From the NCBI GenBank assembly GCA_902783755.1, contig CACZSC010000093.1, positions 1 through 6,098 of the forward strand: a DNA stretch of 6,098 nucleotides. The letters are read 5' to 3'. The notes beneath the pieces are model-generated. The model was not told the DNA's origin, did not search any database, and saw nothing but the letters and a program-made list of their open reading frames with translations. Below, one piece after another: positions 1-5,154 of the stretch. Each line of letters starts with the position of its first letter. Position 1 is the first letter of the stretch. The DNA is from an uncultured Ruminococcus sp. GTDB taxonomy: Bacteria; Bacillota; Clostridia; Oscillospirales; CAG-272. The position numbers and the translations under genes are program-made.

Positions 1-3000
1 GGTCTGTAAGAGGTGTAATTGAAGTTCCTTATATCGTCGTAGACTCCGCCCTGCTGATAGTTGATGGTAGCCACACTGTTGTCGCCGGACTCCCACTGCA
101 TCTTGTCGGCAAGCTCTGCCCAGGCGTATTCGCCGTAGTTGGCTGAGATCACGTTATGCAGGGAAATGTCGCGCTTCAGAGCTAGTATCTCCTCCGAAGT
201 CAGCTGAGAAATGGCGGATCTGTTGGACATGGTGAAGCTGTCCCCCACATGCTCACCGTCCACAAGTATATCCAGAGCGTCTCCGTCGTAGACGTAAAGC
301 ATGAAGGAATCGTAGCTCCATGTGCTATCCGTTCCGTTCTTCGCCTTTATCGTGACCACGTAGACTTCCCTGTAGCTGGAGGGATCGGATGGATCCGCCG
401 TGACTTCCGGTATCTGAAGGGTGTATGACCCTCCGTAAGTGCCGTACCCATCGGTATCTCCGGGATCGGTTATAACGATCTCGTCCGTGCTGCCGGTCCT
501 TGCGATGCGGAGCTCGAACAGGTTCTCACTTGAGGAGTACTGCTCAAAATTCTCTATAAGCCAATCTATATCCGTGCTCCCGACCGTATCGACGACATAA
601 AGACTGCCTATATTGTAGAATTCCACATTTGCAGGAAGCGACAGGACGTTCAGCGGCACCGAGGCGGAATATTCCGTTCCGTCGAACATGGTGCTTACTG
701 TCACCGTGAATCTGTTATATGTCTCGTTGTAGTACTGATAGGTCAGATAGTTGCCTGGAATGCTCACGCCGGAAACAGGTGTGCCTGCATCGCCGGTAAC
801 GTAGGTCTCGTATATAAGACCGTTCTGCGGCAGGTTCTCCGAATCGGCGACCCTGACCGTGACATGGAAAGTGGTCGGGTTGTATCCGTTCTTCCTGATG
901 ATATTGCTGTTCCAGTAGATGTTGGCGTGAGATCCGGATATCACGTTTATCTCTTTTGATGCATTCGGGATCGAAAGATAGGGGGAATAACCCTCATCGA
1001 ACACCACAACGAAATTGCCGAAAGTGGACGGCACTCTGCCGGCATAGCCTCCCATGGCACAGGCAACGACAAAGAAATACCCAGGTGTTCCCGTAGGATA
1101 GATATATCCGTCCTCATCTATATGAGCGTAGTCATCCGCGTTTGCCCCGCCGCCGTCCAGTGCCCACAGGAAATGTGCATACTTGTCAAGCGTACGGCCG
1201 TTGGTGTATGCCGGGTCATATATTGTGGTATGGGCCGTATCTCCGAAGGTGAAATCATCGCCGTTGAGCACAACCCGGGCGCGGATCGTGGGATTGCCTG
1301 CCAGGTTTACGTTGAGCCGGTAGAGATCCGTCTGACCGTCTCTCGGGAAAGTCATGTCGATGTCGTTGAGATCCGGGTCGGAATAATCCACCGTGATCCT
1401 TATCTTCATGTCATTTTGAGTCACCAGTTTCGGAGGATTGATCGTCAGACAGCAGGTCTTTCCGAAGATGGGCTCGACATCGGCCACATTGTGCTCGTCA
1501 ACTGATCCGTAATACAGCGCGAATACGCATTCCAGCGGCTCCGTATGTTCGCTGAAATAGCTCCGCAGGTCAATTGATATCTGCGAGCACAGCCTGCCTC
1601 CGGTCACCGCTCCTTCCAGACCGCCTTCGAGGTCCCAGAGCCTGTGCAGATTTCCGTTAAACAACAGCCTGCTCGGGTCGTCCGGGTCTGTGAGCCCCGG
1701 AATGTAGAGTGAGTAGAACAGGCCCTTGTACTGGGCTTTTCCGCTTTCCTGATCCTCTTCTATTTCAGAAAGCAGCCAGGTCGTCATTCCGGGATCATTT
1801 GAGATATCCGCGCTGACATCTATGGTATATATGTTCTGCAGGACAGAATTGACGGTTGCGCTGATGCCTGTGAATGTATGTTTCCTGTCAGGGGTGCTGA
1901 TCGATACTCCGTCTATAAGAACATTGAAGTTGGCTGCCGAGGAATCTCCGATGTTCCCGAAAGCATCCTTGGTATAATACCCGGTCATTCTGAGACTGGT
2001 CGCATCAAGCTCACCTACCGGGTAGACGAACACCTGTATGTTTGACAGTCCCGTACCGGTAAGCGCCGGGATCCATTTGCCGTTCAGTTTAATGGAAGTG
2101 TATTCTGCCTGAACTGCTTCACTGAACTGCACGAAAAGCGGGACGCCCATGCCGGGGGTGTAAGTATCGTGTGAGCTCCAGACCATGTAAACTGTGGGAG
2201 CTGTTTCGTCATAGACCACCAGAGTCGCGTTGCGCATTTCCCATCTAAAATCATTGTTGCCGTCATAGCTGACCGTGGCTGAACCAGGATCGTCCATCTT
2301 CAGTATATGTGCGATCTGCTGCATTGAGTTCTGCTGAGCAACTGTACCGAAGGATTGCTTCAGGATGGAGATATTTTCCGGTTCGGAGGAAAAGCTCAGC
2401 TCATATACCTGGCCTCCAAGATAGTTTTCACCTGTATATCTGAAAGTCCCGCTCCCGTTTCCTGTCGGGATATTGATATCGGAATTGTAGGCGTTCTGGT
2501 CGAAAACGTATTCATAAACCGTACCGGATGCGTCAGACATCCTGGTACATCTTGACACCTTGCCTCCGGTTGCGACAGGAAGCACGCCTGCCTTGATAAT
2601 ACTCCTGGGAATGGTAGTATTCGCAGTCACTTCTATTCTGAACGTGGAATAGAACCCGTTGTTGATGGCATCAACGAGGTTCTTTGTGCCATAAGGCATT
2701 TCCAGGGAAGTATCTCTGCACGGAAGCAGCCAGCCGATTTTTTCCCGATCGACAGTAAAATCATACGCGTTCAGACGCACCGGATTCCCGAGCTCAGGGG
2801 TGAACTCCGGTTCGTTTTCGAGGAAAACGGGAATGTACATGGCATCGCAGTCCTGACCGTCTTCATTGATGAAGAGACAGTTCTTGACGGCTTTGACGCT
2901 CAGTATGAGATACGAGCCCCCGGCATTTTTGTCAAGCGGCCTGTAGGAAACGCCTTCGGGAAGACCGGGGTCGATCTTTACGCCGGTTGTTGCATTCTCA

Positions 3001-3722
3001 ACTCCTGTTATACTTGTATACGGAAAGACCATATAGCCGCTTTCACCGTCGGTTCGCTCGCAGTTCACCGGGATGAAAGCATATTGAAAGACGGCCTCCT
3101 GGCCAGGAGCTGCACCGGAGAATCTGGCCATATATTCCAGGTCTCCTGAACGGCTGAACGTGACCCTGGCGGCCTGGTCAAAGTCCTTCTGGCTTACTGT
3201 GCTGCACAGGGCACTTCCGAATCCCTCTGTGGAGAATTCTATGCCGCGGGTAAGGACCTGTTCCACAAGGGAATCGTATGAATCCTTCTGTTCCTGTGTC
3301 CATTCGGCGTCGATGAAATATGTGTCCCTGATATATGTGACATACTCCTCGATCTCGATCATGGTCGCCACTTCTTCCAGTGTAACCGGGGTATCGTCCA
3401 CGATTATGTATTTTCCGGGATCGTAATCCCCGGCGAGGACTTCCTTAAGTTCGTCCAGGGTGACCTCCCTGCCGTCCATGCGTATGGTCCAGCTTTCGGC
3501 AAGATTGCCGGTATCGTCCAGAAGGCCGTAGTGCTCCAGAAGCTCATAATAGAGCTCCGCCTCATCTTCTGAACCGACTACTCCTTTGATGGCTTCAAGC
3601 ATTTCCCTGTTGTATTCCGGGGAATTGTCAATAAGCGATGCGAATATCTGCATCGGCAGCACCGTTATCACCATGACCATCGTAAGAATCAGGGCCGTGA
3701 CCTTTGTCCAAAGGTTTTTCAT
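1..3722 (-). CDS. Large secreted multidomain Ig-like surface protein, C-terminus beyond window
   Basis: Reading leftward from the ATG at 3722 the frame stays open to base 1 (1240 complete codons), so the C-terminus is missing. The start is supported by AGGAGG at 3733-3728, five bases upstream. Residues 1-28 form a Sec signal peptide: Lys2 and Lys7, a hydrophobic core at about 8-22, and a likely cleavage after Ile-Phe-Ala28. Residues 30-180 are acidic and probably helical, and contain a duplicated VTL[DE]E motif (82-96 and 108-122). The rest is beta-rich. Residues about 505-601 (DETAPTV to AFGN590) look like a bacterial Ig-like domain, and about 1150-1240 resembles a Big_2-type domain (WESGDNSVATIN around 1210-1221). 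No catalytic motif, LPxTG or S-layer homology domain is seen, but any anchor would lie in the missing part. It is probably an adhesin or other cell-surface protein; that role is inferred from architecture alone. It is divergent from a MerR-type regulator. Confidence 0.88.
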   Translation of the reverse strand, partial: MKNLWTKVTALILTMVMVITVLPMQIFASLIDNSPEYNREMLEAIKGVVGSEDEAELYYELLEHYGLLDDTGNLAESWTIRMDGREVTLDELKEVLAGDYDPGKYIIVDDTPVTLEEVATMIEIEEYVTYIRDTYFIDAEWTQEQKDSYDSLVEQVLTRGIEFSTEGFGSALCSTVSQKDFDQAARVTFSRSGDLEYMARFSGAAPGQEAVFQYAFIPVNCERTDGESGYMVFPYTSITGVENATTGVKIDPGLPEGVSYRPLDKNAGGSYLILSVKAVKNCLFINEDGQDCDAMYIPVFLENEPEFTPELGNPVRLNAYDFTVDREKIGWLLPCRDTSLEMPYGTKNLVDAINNGFYSTFRIEVTANTTIPRSIIKAGVLPVATGGKVSRCTRMSDASGTVYEYVFDQNAYNSDINIPTGNGSGTFRYTGENYLGGQVYELSFSSEPENISILKQSFGTVAQQNSMQQIAHILKMDDPGSATVSYDGNNDFRWEMRNATLVVYDETAPTVYMVWSSHDTYTPGMGVPLFVQFSEAVQAEYTSIKLNGKWIPALTGTGLSNIQVFVYPVGELDATSLRMTGYYTKDAFGNIGDSSAANFNVLIDGVSISTPDRKHTFTGISATVNSVLQNIYTIDVSADISNDPGMTTWLLSEIEEDQESGKAQYKGLFYSLYIPGLTDPDDPSRLLFNGNLHRLWDLEGGLEGAVTGGRLCSQISIDLRSYFSEHTEPLECVFALYYGSVDEHNVADVEPIFGKTCCLTINPPKLVTQNDMKIRITVDYSDPDLNDIDMTFPRDGQTDLYRLNVNLAGNPTIRARVVLNGDDFTFGDTAHTTIYDPAYTNGRTLDKYAHFLWALDGGGANADDYAHIDEDGYIYPTGTPGYFFVVACAMGGYAGRVPSTFGNFVVVFDEGYSPYLSIPNASKEINVISGSHANIYWNSNIIRKNGYNPTTFHVTVRVADSENLPQNGLIYETYVTGDAGTPVSGVSIPGNYLTYQYYNETYNRFTVTVSTMFDGTEYSASVPLNVLSLPANVEFYNIGSLYVVDTVGSTDIDWLIENFEQYSSSENLFELRIARTGSTDEIVITDPGDTDGYGTYGGSYTLQIPEVTADPSDPSSYREVYVVTIKAKNGTDSTWSYDSFMLYVYDGDALDILVDGEHVGDSFTMSNRSAISQLTSEEILALKRDISLHNVISANYGEYAWAELADKMQWESGDNSVATINYQQGGVYDDIRNFNYTSYR

Positions 3723-3727
3723 ACTTT

Positions 3728-3733
3728 CCTCCT
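3728..3733 (-). promoter_or_regulatory. Shine-Dalgarno site of the large secreted protein
   Basis: AGGAGG on the minus strand, five bases before the ATG at 3722. It is a full anti-16S match and fixes the start codon. The signal peptide beginning directly at this ATG agrees with it. Confidence 0.85.
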
Positions 3734-3739
3734 GTCGTT

Positions 3740-3759
3740 CGTTCCGTGCCGTTCCGGGA
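3740..3759. repeat. Two tandem 10-bp units in the leader of the secreted-protein gene
   Basis: CGTTCCG occurs at 3740-3746 and again at 3750-3756, exactly 10 bp apart, with a further partial copy (CGTTC) at 3736-3740. The copies fall in the predicted 5' untranslated leader just upstream of the ribosome binding site. The 10-bp phase would place the copies on the same face of the helix. They are short enough to be chance, and no function is assigned. Confidence 0.4.
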
Positions 3760-3798
3760 TCCCTTATATCCGAAAACTTCTTTTAAATACGTGTGTTA

Positions 3799-3827
3799 TT
3801 TATATATTAAAGTAATTAGATTGACAA
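3799..3827 (-). promoter_or_regulatory. Predicted sigma-A promoter for the large secreted protein
   Basis: On the minus strand, -35 TTGTCA (3827-3822), a 17-bp spacer and -10 TATAAA (3804-3799): each box matches five of six consensus bases with ideal spacing. Transcription would begin near 3792, leaving a leader of about 70 bases before the ATG at 3722. Its -35 box overlaps the -35 box of the rightward promoter by five bases, so RNA polymerase could occupy only one of the two at a time. Confidence 0.65.
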
Positions 3828-3849
3828 ACAACTCGCCTGTCAGTATAAT
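3821..3849 (+). promoter_or_regulatory. Perfect-consensus sigma-A promoter for the MerR-type regulator
   Basis: TTGACA at 3821-3826, a 17-bp spacer and TATAAT at 3844-3849: both boxes and the spacing are exact consensus. The predicted start point is near 3856, about 42 bases before the regulator's ATG. The spacing is normal, not the 19-20 bp of promoters activated by MerR proteins. A promoter this strong for a regulator implies that it is normally held down, and the inverted repeat on its start point is the obvious site for that. Confidence 0.8.
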
Positions 3850-3873
3850 CATATCTTGACCACCCGTGGTCAA
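3842..3873 (-). promoter_or_regulatory. Possible long-spacer MerR-type promoter facing the secreted-protein gene
   Basis: On the minus strand, TTGACC (3873-3868) is followed after 20 bp by TATACT (3847-3842), five of six consensus. Long 19-20 bp spacers with an inverted repeat between the boxes are the hallmark of MerR-activated promoters. Against it, the repeat here is centred only about 9 bp from the start of the -35 box, whereas in promoters such as those of copA and zntA it sits around 13-14 bp in. The -10 boxes of this promoter and of the rightward promoter overlap. Treat as an alternative to the 3799-3827 promoter. Confidence 0.3.
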
Positions 3874-3874
3874 G
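3855..3874. promoter_or_regulatory. Inverted-repeat operator, probable site of the MerR-type regulator
   Basis: CTTGACCAC at 3855-3863 and GTGGTCAAG at 3866-3874 are perfect reverse complements, separated by CC. A 9-2-9 dyad of about 20 bp suits a MerR-family dimer. It begins six bases after the rightward -10 box and covers the predicted start point of the regulator's transcript, a position that favours repression of the regulator by itself. It also contains the possible leftward -35 box TTGACC. That this protein binds it is inferred from adjacency and symmetry. Confidence 0.7.
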
Positions 3875-3884
3875 TCAATAGACC

Positions 3885-3890
3885 GAGGAA
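3885..3890 (+). promoter_or_regulatory. Shine-Dalgarno site of the MerR-type regulator
   Basis: GAGGAA lies seven bases before the ATG at 3898 and ten before the second ATG at 3901. It favours 3898 over the in-frame TTG at 3856, which would sit on the transcription start with no leader. Confidence 0.7.
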
Positions 3891-3897
3891 AAAAATT

Positions 3898-4722
3898 ATG
3901 ATGAATTATCCGGATAAAAGAAAACTCTTCACTATCAGTGAAGTCACCCGCGCCTGCGGGGTCAGCAGAGCCACCCTCATAAGGATTGAAGAGAGCGGTT
4001 TCATGAAACCTTTCAGGATCGATCCCGACAGCGGTTACAGGTATTACGATACACAGAACATAGCAGCAATCGGTCAGTACCAGCGACTTCAGGCCATAGG
4101 TCTTTCAAGGGCAGAAATCGCCGATCTGTATCACGGGCGCACGGACAGCAGAGACTTTATCAGGAGCCAGCGGGAAAAGCTCGGCAGACTGCAGCAGTTC
4201 CTCGATGAATACGAAGTCAGTCACGACCATGAGAAGGATTTCTCCGTCAACTATGTTACACTTCCGGAAATAACATGTTGCTGTCTGAGACTTGAGCCAA
4301 AAACAATTGGTGATATTTCTACCCAGGCTTTCCTGAAACATGAAAAATGCATAAGCGAGGGATACCAGCTCCTGGGATCCGAACCTCTTTCCGTCTTGTA
4401 CGCGGACAGGGAGTCTATCTTTAACCCTTTATCACCTAAAAGCAATTTGACCATGTGCGTGCCCGTCATTCCGCGTCGCGGGCCGGATCCGAACCTACAG
4501 GTGCTTCCTGCCACTGAAGCCCTTTCAGTGACAGGTTTCGGCGGTTACGATGCCATCATCAGGCTCTGGGAGCATACATTTGCCGAACTGGAAACCCGGA
4601 AACTGGAACCTTCCGGCCCCTACAGGCTCATTTCCCTTGTGGCGTATTACACATCAGAACAAATCAGCGAAGCCGATATCTGCAGCCGGTGCATAGTCCC
4701 CATCAAGCGGAAGGAAGAATGA
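3898..4722 (+). CDS. MerR-family transcriptional regulator with GyrI-like effector-binding domain
   Basis: This 274-residue protein is a normal length for BmrR-like members of the family. Residues 10-30 form the helix-turn-helix (FTISEV, then VSRATLIRIE), the wing is SGYRYYD (45-51), and a second helical pair spans about 55-80 (LQAIGLSRAEIADL). A helix at 85-107 would be the dimerising coiled coil. Residues about 117-272 look like the GyrI/AraC-type effector domain: VNYVTLPEI at its start, TMCVPVIP in the middle, VTGFGGYDAI near 225, and a final strand CIVPIK. MerR proteins bind as dimers and twist the promoter in response to a ligand; BmrR-like ones bind hydrophobic cations, but the ligand here is unknown. 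Eight cysteines are present, including Cys127-129 in a row and a CxxC at 262-265. The start at ATG 3898 follows GAGGAA. It is probably self-regulated through the inverted repeat at 3855-3874. Confidence 0.9.
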   Translation: MMNYPDKRKLFTISEVTRACGVSRATLIRIEESGFMKPFRIDPDSGYRYYDTQNIAAIGQYQRLQAIGLSRAEIADLYHGRTDSRDFIRSQREKLGRLQQFLDEYEVSHDHEKDFSVNYVTLPEITCCCLRLEPKTIGDISTQAFLKHEKCISEGYQLLGSEPLSVLYADRESIFNPLSPKSNLTMCVPVIPRRGPDPNLQVLPATEALSVTGFGGYDAIIRLWEHTFAELETRKLEPSGPYRLISLVAYYTSEQISEADICSRCIVPIKRKEE

Positions 4723-4745
4723 ACGGCATATACGAGAAAAACAGA

Positions 4746-4789
4746 CCGGAAAACTGTCCGAATAACGGAACGGTTTCCCGGCCTTTTTT
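4746..4789 (+). terminator. Rho-independent terminator of the regulator gene
   Basis: The arms at 4746-4760 and 4766-4781 pair as CCGG..AAAC..G.TCCG with CGGA.C.GTTT..CCGG around the loop AATAA. There is one A-C mismatch, one G-U pair and one bulged base. Six T residues follow at 4784-4789, two bases after the stem. It lies 24 bases past the regulator's stop codon, so that gene is a single transcription unit. Confidence 0.85.
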
Positions 4790-4841
4790 ACTGTCATGTG
4801 CACTGCGTTGTACGGTATGCTTCGGGAATCAGCGCTGTGTA

Positions 4842-4884
4842 GAAAAAGAAAACAGCCGGATCCGTTATAATGGGATCACGGCTG
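4842..4884 (-). terminator. Rho-independent terminator of tRNA-Arg
   Basis: On the minus strand CAGCCG (4884-4879) and GATCC (4877-4873) pair with GGATC (4863-4859) and CGGCTG (4858-4853) around a nine-base loop, with a single unpaired T at 4878. The run TTTTCTTTTTC follows at 4852-4842. It starts seven bases after the 3' end of the mature tRNA. Confidence 0.88.
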
Positions 4885-4890
4885 CTTCAA

Positions 4891-4964
4891 CGTCCCTGAG
4901 CGGATTCGAACCGCTGGCCTTACGCTTAGGAGGCGCACGCTCTATCCTGCTGAGCTACAGAGAC
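4891..4964 (-). tRNA. tRNA-Arg, anticodon CCT
   Basis: The 74-base minus-strand sequence folds into a full cloverleaf. The acceptor stem GTCTCTG/CAGGGAC has seven pairs with one G-U. The D stem is GCTC/GAGC. The anticodon stem TGCGC/GCGTA encloses the loop CTCCTAA with anticodon CCT. The variable loop has five bases. The T stem AGCGG/CCGCT encloses TTCGAAT, and the discriminator base is G. It reads AGG, an arginine codon used often by all three protein genes here. The 3' CCA is not encoded (TTG follows), so it must be added by the CCA-adding enzyme. It has its own promoter and terminator, so it is a single-gene unit. Confidence 0.97.
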
Positions 4965-4998
4965 TTGTTTCCCGGCAGTATTCTTGTCGGTGAGTGTT

Positions 4999-5027
4999 AT
5001 TATACCATAAGCCGGCGACGATATCAA
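4999..5027 (-). promoter_or_regulatory. Sigma-A promoter of tRNA-Arg
   Basis: On the minus strand, -35 TTGATA (5027-5022), a 17-bp spacer and a perfect -10 TATAAT (5004-4999), preceded by TGG, which makes an extended -10. The start point would be near 4992, giving a 5' leader of about 27 bases to be removed by RNase P. Confidence 0.8.
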
Positions 5028-5042
5028 CACATATTTCTGACG

Positions 5043-5055
5043 AAAAAAATTTTTT
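5043..5055. other. A/T tract between divergent promoters, possible UP element
   Basis: Seven A followed by six T. Measured from the predicted tRNA start point it spans about -51 to -63, near where the RNA polymerase alpha subunits contact an UP element, which would suit a strong stable-RNA promoter. It is about 30 bp upstream of the -35 box of the DUF1846 promoter. It has no GC-rich stem, so it is not a terminator. Confidence 0.4.
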
Positions 5056-5084
5056 AAATACAACATAATTCTGGCATGATTTTG

Positions 5085-5113
5085 TTGAAAGTCACGGACA
5101 ATTCGGCTATAAT
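5085..5113 (+). promoter_or_regulatory. Sigma-A promoter of the DUF1846 gene
   Basis: TTGAAA at 5085-5090, a 17-bp spacer and a perfect TATAAT at 5108-5113. The start point would be near 5120, leaving about 35 bases before the ATG at 5155. It is divergent from the tRNA promoter, with about 57 bp between the two -35 boxes. Confidence 0.78.
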
Positions 5114-5154
5114 CTATCATGTTTTAGTGTGCAGTGATTTGAGAGGATTTGACG

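Noticed and set aside
1122..1505. Plus-strand open frame of 127 codons
   Set aside because: It lies wholly inside the continuous minus-strand coding region of the secreted protein, has no ribosome binding site, and its product resembles no family. The plus-strand frames at 2355-2555, 3160-3426 and 3586-3786 are rejected for the same reason.
3856..3897. TTG at 3856 as an upstream start of the regulator, adding 14 residues (MTTRGQVNRPRKKI)
   Set aside because: It coincides with the predicted transcription start and the inverted repeat, has no ribosome binding site, and the added residues precede the normal MerR N-terminus. ATG 3898 has GAGGAA seven bases upstream.
4105..4514. Two minus-strand open frames of 78 and 87 codons
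   Set aside because: Both are antisense to the well-supported MerR-type regulator and lack start signals.
4891..4964. tRNA-Arg as an integration site for a mobile element
   Set aside because: No integrase, no duplicated tRNA 3' end and no phage-like genes are seen. The tRNA is intact with its own terminator directly downstream.
5043..5055. A7T6 tract as a bidirectional terminator
   Set aside because: There is no GC-rich stem, and it sits upstream of two divergent promoters where no transcript is expected to end.
4689..5057. Plus-strand open frame of 122 codons
   Set aside because: It runs through a terminator, the tRNA terminator, the tRNA itself and the tRNA promoter, and the encoded sequence has no recognisable features.
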